Counted from the stretch's first letter, positions 17,472-26,480 are shown. The stretch: DNA of 49,362 nt from Solirubrobacteraceae bacterium (GCA_025451035.1 JANWLE010000008.1:1-49362); one strand, 5' to 3'. Made by a program: numbers and translations. The notes: generated by a model from the letters alone, not told the origin.

Positions 17472-18889
17472 GCACGCCGCTGGCCACCTTCATCCAGGAC
17501 CCGAATTTCCTGGATGTGCTCTACATCATCGCGTTCGCGCTGTTCATCCAGGGATTGCGCGGGCTGTCCGGACCGACCACCGCGGTGCAGGGCAACCGCA
17601 TCGCCGCGGTCGGCATGGCCATCGCGGTCCTCGCCACGCTGCTGAATCGCGGCGAGGGCAACTGGGGGTTGATAGCGCTCGGCATCGTGCTCGGCGGGGC
17701 CGTCGGTGTCCCCGCAGCGCGCCAGGTGAAGATGACCGCGATGCCTCAGATGGTGGCGCTGTTCAACGGCGTGGGCGGCGGTGCGGTGTTTTTGATCGCG
17801 TGGTCTGAGTTCAGGCGCTCCGGTGGCTATACGCACACCGCCACCTACATCACGATCTTCTCCCTGTTCGCCGCGATCATAGGCTCGGTGTCGTTCTGGG
17901 GCTCGAACATCGCGTTCGGCAAGCTGCAGGAAATCATTCCCGGGCGGCCGATCACGCTCGGCTCCGCTCAGCAGTTCGTCAACCTGCTCTTGTTCGCGCT
18001 CGCGGTCGCGGCGGGCGTAGACATCGCCGCCGGCGATCACTCCGAAGCGATCTTCATCGGCATGCTCGTGTGCGCCGCGCTCCTGGGCAACGCGGTCGTG
18101 CTGCCGATCGGCGGAGCCGACATGCCGGTCGTCATCTCGCTGCTCAACGCCTTCACCGGGCTCTCCGCTGCCGCGACTGGGATCGCGCTGGACAATCCTG
18201 CGCTGATCGTCGCCGGCATGATCGTGGGAGCGTCCGGGTCGATCCTAACCAACCTCATGGCGGTCGCGATGAACCGCTCGATCCCGGCGATCGTGGCGGG
18301 AGGCTTCGGCGGTGGCGGCGCGGTCGCGGGCGCCGAGGGGGCCGGCGAGCACGCCGGCACCGTGCGCTCCACCAGCGCAGCTGACGCGGCGATCCAGCTC
18401 GCCTACGCCAACCGTGTGGTGGTCGTGCCCGGCTACGGCATGGCCGTCGCCCAAGCCCAGCATGCGGTGCGCGAGCTGACGAAGGAGCTCGAGGCCCGGG
18501 GCGTCGAGGTCAGCTACGCGATCCATCCCGTGGCGGGCCGAATGCCCGGCCACATGAACGTGCTGCTCGCGGAGGCCGATGTGCCCTACGACCAGCTCAA
18601 GGAGATGGAGGAGGCCAACCCTGAGTTTCAGCGAACCGACGTCTCGCTTGTGATCGGCGCCAACGACGTCACCAACCCGGCGGCGAAGAACACGCCGTCC
18701 TCGCCGATCTACGGCATGCCGATCCTCGAGGTCTCGGACAGTCGCTCGGTGATCGTCATCAAGCGCTCGATGAACCCCGGCTTCGCTGGCATCGAGAACG
18801 AGCTGTATTTCGACCCCAAGACGGCGATGCTGTTCGGTGACGCCAAGTCCGCGGTGAGCGAGATCACCACCGAGCTCGCGGCGCTCTAG
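17468..18889 (+). CDS. pntB: NAD(P) transhydrogenase subunit beta
   Basis: A 473-residue subunit. The N-terminal membrane part (about 1-280) has eight or nine helices and conserved pieces such as MPQMVALFNGVGGGA and IGGADMPVVISLLNA. The C-terminal NADP-binding domain III carries VPGYGMAVAQAQHAV, HPVAGRMPGHMNVLLAEA, VIGANDVTNPAA and IYGMPILEV. The NADP-binding tail KRSMNPGFAGIENELYF completes the family signature. It is the last gene of the three-gene operon. All expected motifs are intact. Confidence 0.96.
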   Translation: MSTPLATFIQDPNFLDVLYIIAFALFIQGLRGLSGPTTAVQGNRIAAVGMAIAVLATLLNRGEGNWGLIALGIVLGGAVGVPAARQVKMTAMPQMVALFNGVGGGAVFLIAWSEFRRSGGYTHTATYITIFSLFAAIIGSVSFWGSNIAFGKLQEIIPGRPITLGSAQQFVNLLLFALAVAAGVDIAAGDHSEAIFIGMLVCAALLGNAVVLPIGGADMPVVISLLNAFTGLSAAATGIALDNPALIVAGMIVGASGSILTNLMAVAMNRSIPAIVAGGFGGGGAVAGAEGAGEHAGTVRSTSAADAAIQLAYANRVVVVPGYGMAVAQAQHAVRELTKELEARGVEVSYAIHPVAGRMPGHMNVLLAEADVPYDQLKEMEEANPEFQRTDVSLVIGANDVTNPAAKNTPSSPIYGMPILEVSDSRSVIVIKRSMNPGFAGIENELYFDPKTAMLFGDAKSAVSEITTELAAL

Positions 18890-18941
18890 CCGCACAGGCG
18901 CCGTCGCGCGCCGCCGCCACCGGCTCTGGGAGACTTGGGGT

Positions 18942-20633
18942 GTGATCGAGCGCAGTCGGGCAATCGAGGTGCTCTCCGGCGAGCAGTTCGACGTCCTCGT
19001 CGTCGGCGGCGGTATCACCGGTGCCGGCGTCGCTCTTGATGCAGCGACGCGCGGCTACAGCGTCGCGCTCGTCGAGCGCGAGGACTTCGCCAGCGGCACC
19101 TCCAGCCGCTCCAGCAAGCTGGTGCACGGCGGCCTGCGCTACCTGCAGAACTTCGACCTAGGCCTCGTGCGCGAGGCGCTGTTGGAGCGCCAGCTGCTCG
19201 TCTCGCTCGCACCCCACCTGGTGCGTCCGCTGCCGCTGGTGGTGCCCGCGTTCGAGGGTACGCGACCGGACCGCCTGGTCGGGGTCGGCCTGAACCTGTA
19301 TGACGTGATGGCCGTCGACCGCGACCGCCTGCGCCGCCCCCGCGCACGCCGCGCGAGGGTGGAGAGCACCGACGAGCAGGTGCCGCTGGCCGACTCTTGG
19401 AGCCCGGAGCGCCACCGCGTGATCAGCGGCGTGGAAGTGCTCGAGTTGCTGCCCGCCCTCGCCGAGCGCGAACCGACCAGCGGCTACCTCTTCTACGACT
19501 GCCAAACAGACGACGCGCGCTTGGTGCTGACCGTGCTCGGCGAGGCGGAGCGCTTCGGCGCGATCTGCGCCAACCGGCTCGACGCGACCGGCCTGATCGA
19601 GGTCGACGGCAAGGCGCGCGGGATCATCGCCCGTGACGCCGAGAGCGAGCGCGAGTTCGAGATACGCGCCAGCAACGTCGTCAACGCGACCGGCGTGTGG
19701 GCGGATGAGTTGCGTCCGCGCGAGCTGCACGACGAGGCGGAGCTCCCGCTGATAAGACCCAGCCGCGGAAGCCACATCACCGTCCGACACGAGGACCTGG
19801 CGCTCATCGGCGGGGCGATCGTGCCCGCCGGGCAGGGGCGCACGATCTTCGCCTTGCCCTGGCTGGGACGCACGCTGATCGGAACGACCGACAACGATTA
19901 CGAGGGCCCGCTCCGCCACGTCGCGCCGTCGGGAGAGGACATCGACTACCTGCTGGAGGCCGTCAACGATTTCTTCGCCTGCGAACTCTCGCGCGCGCAG
20001 ATAACCGGCGCCTACGCCGGCGTACGTCCGCTGATAACCAGCTCCGACCCCAAGAAGTCGGTCGACATTTCGCGCAAGGCCGAGCTGTATGAGACCTCGA
20101 GCGGGATGATCACGATCACCGGCGGAAAGCTCACGACCTTCCGGCGCATGGCGAAGATGACGGTCGACCGTCTCGTGGAGCGCGAAGCCCGCGACGCGCC
20201 ATGTCGCACACACCAGATCCCCCTCGGCCAGGCGATCGACCCACGGGAGCTCGAGCGCGTCGAGGGCGTCGCCGACCCCGCCTATGAGGCGCTTGCCGCC
20301 CGCTACGGGTACGCGGCCCACGACGTGCTCGGACTCGCTCGCTCCGACGGGCGGCTCGCCGGCGCCATCGTCGCCGGGTTCCCGGACCTCCTGGCGGAGG
20401 CGGTCCTCGCGGTGCGCCGCGAGCAGGCGCGCGGCATCGGCGACGTGCTGCTGCGGCGCACCCGCCTCGGGCTGCTCGCCGCGCGCGAGCTGCTGGGCGA
20501 CGGTGGAGCGGCGCAAGCTGTCGGCGAGGTGCTCGCCGAGGAGCTTCGCTGGGACTGGCTGCGGCTAGATCGCGAGCTCGAGCTGTTCACCGACGAAATA
20601 GCCGCCGAGGGTCTCGTGGCACCGGCAGGCTAA
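18942..20633 (+). CDS. glpD: Aerobic glycerol-3-phosphate dehydrogenase
   Basis: A 563-residue FAD enzyme that oxidises glycerol-3-phosphate to dihydroxyacetone phosphate at the membrane and passes electrons to quinone. The FAD-binding motif VVGGGITGAGVALDAATRG is near residues 22-40. It is followed by the family signature SSRSSKLVHGGLRYL at about 58-72, and later GTTDNDYEGP and TITGGKLTTFRRMA. The C-terminal DAO_C domain occupies about 400-540. The GTG start at 18942 has a GAGACT box 6 nt upstream, close to a leaderless -10. No glycerol kinase or transporter is adjacent, so it probably serves lipid-derived glycerol-3-phosphate. Confidence 0.95.
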   Translation: MIERSRAIEVLSGEQFDVLVVGGGITGAGVALDAATRGYSVALVEREDFASGTSSRSSKLVHGGLRYLQNFDLGLVREALLERQLLVSLAPHLVRPLPLVVPAFEGTRPDRLVGVGLNLYDVMAVDRDRLRRPRARRARVESTDEQVPLADSWSPERHRVISGVEVLELLPALAEREPTSGYLFYDCQTDDARLVLTVLGEAERFGAICANRLDATGLIEVDGKARGIIARDAESEREFEIRASNVVNATGVWADELRPRELHDEAELPLIRPSRGSHITVRHEDLALIGGAIVPAGQGRTIFALPWLGRTLIGTTDNDYEGPLRHVAPSGEDIDYLLEAVNDFFACELSRAQITGAYAGVRPLITSSDPKKSVDISRKAELYETSSGMITITGGKLTTFRRMAKMTVDRLVEREARDAPCRTHQIPLGQAIDPRELERVEGVADPAYEALAARYGYAAHDVLGLARSDGRLAGAIVAGFPDLLAEAVLAVRREQARGIGDVLLRRTRLGLLAARELLGDGGAAQAVGEVLAEELRWDWLRLDRELELFTDEIAAEGLVAPAG

Positions 20634-20748
20634 GGCCGCCGCGCGCCGCACCGGCCTTGACGCTAGGCTGCCTGTGCACTCACGGGTGCCGGCTGCTGCT
20701 CAACGCAGCTGGACGCTGACCGCCCACCCAACGACAAAGGGAACGAAC

Positions 20749-22005
20749 ATGACCGTACTCGAGCGCTCAGAGCTCAAGGCAAGCCCGCTTTCAGACCTGC
20801 ACGCGATCGCCGACCAGCTCGGCCTCGACGGGTTTCGCAGGCTCCGCAAGGCAGACCTGATCGACGCTATCCTTGCGACCGCCGGTGGCGAGAGCGCAGC
20901 GGAGAAGCAGCCCGCGAACGGCGAGGGGGGGACAGGCTCACGGAAGCGGCGCTCCACACGCTCGCGCCGAGGGTCATCGGCATCAGCGGAGCAAGAGCCC
21001 AGCGACGCCGAGGAGAAAGAGCCCGCGGTCGCCGCCGCGCGGCCCACTCGCAGGGCACGCGTTGAGCGCGAGCCGCGCGCGGCGGCAAGCGCCGAGGAGG
21101 AGGAGCGGATGGCAGAGGGGGTCGTGGAGCTACTAGGCAACGGCTCCGCCTTCCTGAGAGTCAACCCGCCCGAGCCCTCTGACGAGGACGTGTACATCTC
21201 TGCCGCGCAGGTCCGCCGCTGCGAGCTGGCCTCCGGCGATCGCGTCGCGGGGCCCGTGCGCCGCCCTCGCCGCTCCGAGCGCTACCCGTCGCTTGTGCGC
21301 GTGGAGACGATCAACGGCGCGTCCGCGAGCTCGGTCGCGGAAGGGCCGCGCTACGAGGATCTCGCGGCCGCTTACCCGCAGCAGCGGCTTGACCTGAATC
21401 CCGAGGACCCCACGCTCAAGGCGATCGAATGGCTCACCCCGATCGGGCGTGGCTCGCGCGCGCTGATCGTCGGCGGCCAAGGCGCCGGCAAGACCGAGAC
21501 GCTGGCGCGCATCGCGAGCGCCCTGGCCGACACAGACGGTCTCGAGCTGTCGCTGGTCCTCGTAGGGGTGCGCCCCGAGGAGCTGACAGCCGCCCAGGAA
21601 GGTCAGCTGACGCCCAGCGCCGCCGTCACTTTCGCCGCCTCGGCCGAAGTCCAGGCGAACGCGGTCGAACGCGCGATCGAGGCAGCCAAGCGTGTCGCGG
21701 TTCGTGGGGGAGACGCGGTCGTGCTGATCGACACGCTCGATGGGCTGCCGGTGCCCGCCGCACGCAAGGCGCTTGTGAGTGCACGCAACCTCTCGGAGCA
21801 CGGCTCGCTGACCGTGATCGCGACCGCCTCGCGGCCTTTTGGCGGCGAGACGACGATGATCACCCTGGACCCAGCGTTGACGCGTAGCGGTCATTTCCCG
21901 GCGTTGGACCTCGCGGCAAGCGCGACGCTGAAGCCAGAGCTGTTGGTCGGCGAGGATGGCGCGAGCGCGATCATGCAGGCTCGTGCCGCCGCCGCGGAGC
22001 AGTAG
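20749..22005 (+). CDS. Rho-like protein with degenerate ATPase site
   Basis: A 418-residue protein with the architecture of transcription terminator Rho. A Rho_N helical domain (about 12-45, LSDLHAIADQLGLDGFRRLR) precedes an acidic/basic linker, a cold-shock-like RNA-binding domain (about 122-190, with EGVVELLGNGSAFLRVN) and a RecA-like domain (225-405). The P-loop is GGQGAGKT at 242-249 and the Walker B-like strand VVLIDT is at 324-329. However, the motif equivalent to DERPEE reads VGVRPEEL, the Q-loop segment is deleted, and the arginine-finger position reads RSGHFPALD. It is shorter than normal Rho. ATG 20749 follows GGGAACGA; a GTG at 20674 would add 25 residues. It may be a regulatory paralogue rather than the housekeeping Rho. 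Confidence 0.8.
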   Translation: MTVLERSELKASPLSDLHAIADQLGLDGFRRLRKADLIDAILATAGGESAAEKQPANGEGGTGSRKRRSTRSRRGSSASAEQEPSDAEEKEPAVAAARPTRRARVEREPRAAASAEEEERMAEGVVELLGNGSAFLRVNPPEPSDEDVYISAAQVRRCELASGDRVAGPVRRPRRSERYPSLVRVETINGASASSVAEGPRYEDLAAAYPQQRLDLNPEDPTLKAIEWLTPIGRGSRALIVGGQGAGKTETLARIASALADTDGLELSLVLVGVRPEELTAAQEGQLTPSAAVTFAASAEVQANAVERAIEAAKRVAVRGGDAVVLIDTLDGLPVPAARKALVSARNLSEHGSLTVIATASRPFGGETTMITLDPALTRSGHFPALDLAASATLKPELLVGEDGASAIMQARAAAAEQ

Positions 22006-22064
22006 CGGGCGGGGCCACTCCGGCGAGGGACGCCCGAGCCCGGGCGGTAGGCGAGTAGAGGGCG

Positions 22065-22571
22065 CTAGCGCCGGTAGGCGACCCGGCCCCACGACGGCTC
22101 GGGCGAGAGTTCGATCACGTCGCCGCCGCGGTCGGGTTGCACGTAGGCGAAGGTCCCGGTCGCCTCGACGAAAAGCAGATCGAGCTCACCCTCGTTGACG
22201 CGCTGATCCAGCCAGGCGCCGCGGAACACCAGCCGGCGCAGCCAATGCACCAGCGAGCGCTCGGCGGGACCCACCAGCTCTGGCCAACAGTCGTTGACGT
22301 GCTCGCCAAGAGCGGAGACCGGGTCCTGGACCTCGCCGTTGACCACCAGGTTGACGAGATCCTCGAGCTCGTCCTCGCCGAGCCGTCCGCCGACGAAGCC
22401 GAGCTTGATCGCCGCCTGCTCGCAGCGCTCGGAGAAATCACACTCGTTGAAGGTGAAGCGCAGCTCGCCGTACTCCAGAACGAAGTCGTCACCGGAGTCG
22501 TAGTTTCCACGGCGCGTGTCTTGCATATCGAGGGGGCCTTGTCGGAGGGAGAAGCGAGCCGTCGGCATCAT
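22065..22571 (-). CDS. Conserved-looking hypothetical protein, 168 aa
   Basis: I do not recognise a family. The ATG at 22571 is chosen because GAAGGA stands 9 nt upstream; a frame extension to 22700 lacks support. A second Met (MQDTRRGNYDSGDDF) at 22526 is also possible. The product is acidic, with no membrane helix or signal peptide, and has an alternating hydrophobic/charged pattern (FVLEYGELRFTFNECDF) suggesting beta strands. It then has helices with EDELEDLVNLVVNGEVQDP and a Trp-rich part, and ends SWGRVAYRR. It is convergent with the Rho-like gene (59 bases between stops) and divergent from the APC permease. Role unknown. Confidence 0.7.
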   Translation of the reverse strand: MMPTARFSLRQGPLDMQDTRRGNYDSGDDFVLEYGELRFTFNECDFSERCEQAAIKLGFVGGRLGEDELEDLVNLVVNGEVQDPVSALGEHVNDCWPELVGPAERSLVHWLRRLVFRGAWLDQRVNEGELDLLFVEATGTFAYVQPDRGGDVIELSPEPSWGRVAYRR

Positions 22572-22673
22572 ATGCGTCGTTCCTTCTCGGCAAGCCGCGG
22601 TGCACGGGTTTTTGCAGCGTGGCTGAAAAATCGACCGCGCCGCTGGACCACGCCAGCCAACGGGTCTCGCATA

Positions 22674-22679
22674 TACGCT
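22674..22679 (+). promoter_or_regulatory. Candidate -10 box of a leaderless promoter (APC permease)
   Basis: TACGCT ends 7 nt before the ATG at 22687. It lies in the stretch ATATACGCT, one of few AT-rich spots in the 115-bp divergent region. No convincing -35 box. Confidence 0.45.
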
Positions 22680-22686
22680 CTGGTTG

Positions 22687-24615
22687 ATGGCACGCCTCAC
22701 CGAGCATGGACTACGCCGCTCCGTCGGTGTCCCCGGTCTATTCGCGACCGCCTACGGCAACGTTGGCTCGTCTATCTACTACGCGCTGGGTCTGGTCGCC
22801 GGCTACGCCCTCGGGCTCACTCCGGTGGTCTTCATGTTCGCCGGCGGCCTGTTCGTGCTGACCGCAAAGACCTACGCCGAGGGCGCCGCGATGTTCCCCG
22901 AAGCGGGCGGGTCCTCGTCGTTTGCCCGTCACGCCTTCAACGATGTCGTCTCGTTCTTCGCGGGCTGGGCGCTCAGCCTCGACTACATCATCACGATCGC
23001 GATCTCCGCGTTCTTCGTTCCGCACTACCTGGGCGCGTTCTTCCCTGCCCTCACTCACAACCCGGGCGACGTCATCGGCGGGCTGGTCACGATCGTGCTG
23101 CTGGCCGCGCTGAACATCCGCGGCCTGGGGGAGTCGGCGAAGCTCAACTTGTTTTTGGCGGTCGCTGATCTCTGCACGCAGATCCTGCTGGTCGGCGTCG
23201 GTATCGCGCTGGTCCTGAACCCGTCGCTGCTGGTAAACCAGGTTCACCTCGGGACCGTGCCGAGCTGGCACAACCTCGTCTTCGCGCTGTCGGTCGCGAT
23301 GGTCGCCTACACCGGAATCGAGACCGTGTCGAACATGGCCGAGGAGGCCAAGGATCCCGGTCACGATGTCCCCAAGTCGGTGAACCTCGTGTTGTTCGCG
23401 GTGCTCGGCGTCTACGCCGGTATCTCGGTCGTGGCGCTGTCGGCCCTGCCTGTCGTGCATCACGGGGTCGGCTTCAACGCGGCTCTGGGTAGCACGTTCA
23501 GCCATCCCGGCTACGCCACTGCGCTTGGCACCACCTACGAAAACGACCCGGTGCTCGGCATCATCTCGCGCCTGGGCCTGCACGGAGCGTTGCTCTCGGC
23601 CGCCCGCGACTACGTCGGGGTTCTCGCGGCGACGATCCTCTTCATCGCCACCAACGCGGGACTGATCGGCATCTCCCGGCTGTCGTGGTCACTGGCCGAG
23701 CACCGCCAGCTGCCGAGCCTGTTCTCGCGGCTACACGTGCGCTACCGCACGCCCTGGTTCACGATCGTGTTCTTCTCGATCCTCGCCGCGCTGCTGATCA
23801 TTCCCGGGGAAACGACCCTGCTCGGCAACCTCTACTCGTTTGGAGCCATGCTGTCATTCACGACCGCCCACGTAGCGGTCGTGGCGCTGCGCTTCAAGCA
23901 GCCGGACCGCGAGCGCCCGTATCGGATGCCGTGGAACGTCAACATCCGCGGGCGCCCGATCCCCCTCACCGCGGTACTGGGAGGGGTCGGCACGTTCGTG
24001 GCGTGGTGCGCGGTCGTGGCGCTGCACGACGAGGCGCGGACGATCGGTATCCCCTGGATCGTGCTCGGCATGCTCGGCTACCTCTACTATCGCCGCCGCC
24101 AGGGCCTGAACCCGTTCTCCACCTACCGCATCCCTCGCGCCGAGCGCCCACCTGACTTCCAGGCCCTCGGCTACCGCACCGCGCTGGTGCCGATCTTCGG
24201 CGCCGACGTGAGCGCGGCGGCCCTCGCCAGCGCGGCTAAGCTCGTCGGCGAAGACGGGGTGCTGTACGCGATGTTCGTGCTGCCTGTGCCGAGTCAGCTT
24301 TCGCTGGAGTCCGGCCTGGAGGACGAGGAGGCACAGGGACGTTCGGTGCTTGAGAGCGCCCGCATCCAGGCGCACCGGGCGAACATCAAGATCCATTGTG
24401 GCCTCATCCGCACACGCAACCCGGGCGCCGCCCTCGTGGAAGAGGCCAAGCGGGTGAAGTGCGACGTCATCTACTGGTCGACCCTGCATGCCCCCAGCGG
24501 TGAGCAGGAGATAGGGCCGACCGCGATATACCTGTTGAGCAAGCGTCCCTGCCGGGTGATAATCGAGACAGAGCGCCGCCGCTCGGGTGCCCCTTTGGCG
24601 GTCAGTGCAGCGTGA
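22687..24615 (+). CDS. APC-superfamily amino acid permease with C-terminal USP domain
   Basis: A 642-residue membrane transporter. About twelve helices fill residues 15-470. Among them are the APC first-helix motif FATAYGNVGSSIYYALG and the conserved AYTGIETVSNMAEEAKDPG at about 213-231, where substrate-binding and gating helix 6 lies. After the last helix and a basic loop (YRRRQGLNPFSTYRIPRAER), residues of about 490-625 form a universal-stress-protein-like domain (TALVPIFGADVS ... LLSKRPCRVIIETERR), a known regulatory fusion in this superfamily. The substrate cannot be read from sequence. TTG 22684 is an alternative start. The last 14 bases overlap the convergent DUF3352 gene. Confidence 0.9.
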   Translation: MARLTEHGLRRSVGVPGLFATAYGNVGSSIYYALGLVAGYALGLTPVVFMFAGGLFVLTAKTYAEGAAMFPEAGGSSSFARHAFNDVVSFFAGWALSLDYIITIAISAFFVPHYLGAFFPALTHNPGDVIGGLVTIVLLAALNIRGLGESAKLNLFLAVADLCTQILLVGVGIALVLNPSLLVNQVHLGTVPSWHNLVFALSVAMVAYTGIETVSNMAEEAKDPGHDVPKSVNLVLFAVLGVYAGISVVALSALPVVHHGVGFNAALGSTFSHPGYATALGTTYENDPVLGIISRLGLHGALLSAARDYVGVLAATILFIATNAGLIGISRLSWSLAEHRQLPSLFSRLHVRYRTPWFTIVFFSILAALLIIPGETTLLGNLYSFGAMLSFTTAHVAVVALRFKQPDRERPYRMPWNVNIRGRPIPLTAVLGGVGTFVAWCAVVALHDEARTIGIPWIVLGMLGYLYYRRRQGLNPFSTYRIPRAERPPDFQALGYRTALVPIFGADVSAAALASAAKLVGEDGVLYAMFVLPVPSQLSLESGLEDEEAQGRSVLESARIQAHRANIKIHCGLIRTRNPGAALVEEAKRVKCDVIYWSTLHAPSGEQEIGPTAIYLLSKRPCRVIIETERRRSGAPLAVSAA

Positions 24616-26233
24616 GAACGATCCGTCCCCGCTCCACCTCGCCGGAGCGTTCGCTGCCGGCGGTGAGCGCGTTCAGCGAGCGCAGGTACGGCATGATCTT
24701 GCCGAGCGATTCGTTGTTCTGTAGCTGCGCGGCGTCGAGGAAGCTCACGAGCGTCGAGAAGTTCAGGATCAGGCTGGGCTGCATGCCGTGGCCGAGCGCT
24801 GCCTGCGCCGTCCGGTAGGCGGCCGAGTCTCCGAGCGTCCCGGAGGGAGAGAGCGCCTGCCGCACGGACGCTGCGCCGAGCCCGACCACGAACTTGCCCT
24901 GCCCGTCCGCCGCATACAGCGTGAAGGGGACGCCCTTGAGCTTGATCGCGGTCGCTGCATCGGTGCCGGGAAGCGACGCCGGGCTCGCGCTGCCGCCGGA
25001 GCTCTGTACGAGCCTGGCGATCTTCCCGACCGCGGCGCGGGAGGCAGCCTGATTCTTGGAGGTGATCACTAGCGCCAGTTGCAGATTAAACAGCCCGTTG
25101 CCGGCGACGAACAGCCCTGCCGACCCCATCCAGCCCAGGAAGTCCCGCTGCAGGCCGATCCCCTTGGCGCTTAGGCTGCCGAGCAGCCCAGCCATGGGCG
25201 AGGCGCCGCCCGCTTCGACGGTGGAGGCGAGGCTTTGCAGCGTCTTGAGCTCCTGCGCTGCGGCTTGACCGAGGTCGTCGACCCCGAGCGCCAGCCACGA
25301 GTTTTCCGGCAGGCCGGCAAGAACCTTCGCCGCGAGTGCTCCACCGGTCAACGCGTCGCCTTCGGGGGAGATGCTCTGCGTGTCGATCGCGATCGAGTCG
25401 CTGGAGGGGATCAGCGACGCGTACAGCTGCTGCTGGTGGCGCAGCAGTTGACGCGTGGCCCTCAGCGCCTGGGCGTCTTCTTTGCTGTGGGTGCGGATTG
25501 AGCTGAACAGTGCGGCCGGGCTGAGATAGACGTTCGCCAGAGCGCCCGCCCGGCCGAGCGAGCTGAGCTTGCGGTATGGGGCTGCGCGCAGCAGCGAGGA
25601 TCCACCTCTGGATGTCTCGATGACCGCCTTCAGGCCGCTGACGCTTCCGATCACGGCGAAATGGCCCACGATCGCGAGGGCGTCGTTTTCGGGATCGATC
25701 TGGTAGTCGACGCCGTTGTAGCTCGAGCGGCGAGCGGAATGACCGGCCTGTGCGTTCAAGAAAGCGCGCGCCTTGGCGGTGTCGCTGACGTCGAGCACGA
25801 GCGCGCCTTCCGTTTCCTGCCTGTCGATCTTGCCGGCGAGGTTGGCTGGCGAGCCCTTCGCGAGCGACGAGAGCGACGATCCCGAGCCGCCCAGTGAGGT
25901 GATGAACAGGCCGAGGCGTTCGCCGAGCCAGGGCTTCACTTCCGACCAGCTGACGTGGGATTTACTTTCGCTCTGGATGGCCTTCAGCAAGCTTGTGAAC
26001 GGGTCGCGCAGATGAGTGAGCTTGCGTGCGACGCTGACTGTGTCCTTTTCGAGGCTGCCAGTTGGGCGCACCACCACGCTCACGTACAGCGGGGCGGAGG
26101 CGGGCACGACCGAGGCGGGGTCTGGGCCGCTCTTGGGCGAGCCCGAGGAGCCGCAGCCGGTGAGCGTCGCGGCCGTCAGCGCCACCGCGAGCAACGAGCG
26201 GCACGAGCGAGAGATGATGGTGGAGAGTCGCAA
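24602..26233 (-). CDS. DUF3352-family lipoprotein
   Basis: A 543-residue secreted protein starting at TTG 26233, chosen because GGAAGGA stands 9 nt upstream and a promoter lies at 26270-26299, inside the longer alternative frame. The N-terminus has a basic stretch, a hydrophobic core (LLAVALTAATL) and a lipobox LTGC. It should therefore be lipidated at that Cys and anchored outside the membrane. The mature part resembles DUF3352 proteins of actinomycetes: ASVVPASAPLYVSVVVRPTG near its start, repeated alpha/beta units and a C-terminal LILNFSTLVSFLDAAQ. Function is unknown for the family. It is divergent from mraZ and the dcw cluster and converges on the permease with a 14-base overlap. Confidence 0.85.
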   Translation of the reverse strand: MRLSTIISRSCRSLLAVALTAATLTGCGSSGSPKSGPDPASVVPASAPLYVSVVVRPTGSLEKDTVSVARKLTHLRDPFTSLLKAIQSESKSHVSWSEVKPWLGERLGLFITSLGGSGSSLSSLAKGSPANLAGKIDRQETEGALVLDVSDTAKARAFLNAQAGHSARRSSYNGVDYQIDPENDALAIVGHFAVIGSVSGLKAVIETSRGGSSLLRAAPYRKLSSLGRAGALANVYLSPAALFSSIRTHSKEDAQALRATRQLLRHQQQLYASLIPSSDSIAIDTQSISPEGDALTGGALAAKVLAGLPENSWLALGVDDLGQAAAQELKTLQSLASTVEAGGASPMAGLLGSLSAKGIGLQRDFLGWMGSAGLFVAGNGLFNLQLALVITSKNQAASRAAVGKIARLVQSSGGSASPASLPGTDAATAIKLKGVPFTLYAADGQGKFVVGLGAASVRQALSPSGTLGDSAAYRTAQAALGHGMQPSLILNFSTLVSFLDAAQLQNNESLGKIMPYLRSLNALTAGSERSGEVERGRIVLTLH

Positions 26234-26269
26234 CGCTTTCTTTCCTTCCGGCTGTGGTGGGTAGTGGCG

Positions 26270-26299
26270 ATCGTATGCCTCACGGACATCGCCACGCAA
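26270..26299 (-). promoter_or_regulatory. Promoter of the DUF3352 gene (TTGCGT-N18-TACGAT)
   Basis: On the minus strand -35 TTGCGT (26299-26294) and -10 TACGAT (26275-26270) are 18 nt apart. Transcription would start near 26262, leaving about 29 nt before the TTG start and including the GGAAGGA ribosome site. Confidence 0.6.
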
Positions 26300-26345
26300 G
26301 TCGGCGGCCCCTCGGCGCGGCTTGCCTCGTGCCCGCCAGAGACCC

Positions 26346-26396
26346 TTGTTGCAAGCGCACATCCAACGGGCGCGGATGCACGCGTGCTTGCAGCAA
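26346..26396. repeat. Imperfect inverted repeat, 11-bp arms
   Basis: TTGTTGCAAGC (26346-26356) and GCTTGCAGCAA (26386-26396) are complementary at 10 of 11 positions, the odd one being a G-U in RNA. ATCC and GGAT inside the 29-nt loop could extend the fold. It lies between the divergent DUF3352 and mraZ promoters. Confidence 0.45.
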
Positions 26397-26480
26397 AAGG
26401 ACCTCGGCGATCGCCGCGCGCCCGACCGCTGATCCCCGTGCTTTGGGGCCTATAGGCACGAAAGGGAAGCTAGGGGGGGT

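Noticed and set aside
19158-20516. 452-codon open frame antisense to glpD.
   Set aside because: Shadow of GC-rich codon bias opposite a fully conserved gene; no ribosome site or recognisable protein.
20674-20748. GTG 20674 as the start of the Rho-like protein.
   Set aside because: The extra 25 residues are unlike a Rho N-terminus; TAGGCT ends only 4 nt before that GTG, so transcription would start inside it. ATG 20749 has a better ribosome site.
22061-22072. Palindrome GGCGCTAGCGCC between the convergent Rho-like and hypothetical genes as a terminator.
   Set aside because: Only 12 bp without loop or T-run, and it includes the stop codon of the hypothetical gene; not distinguishable from GC-rich background.
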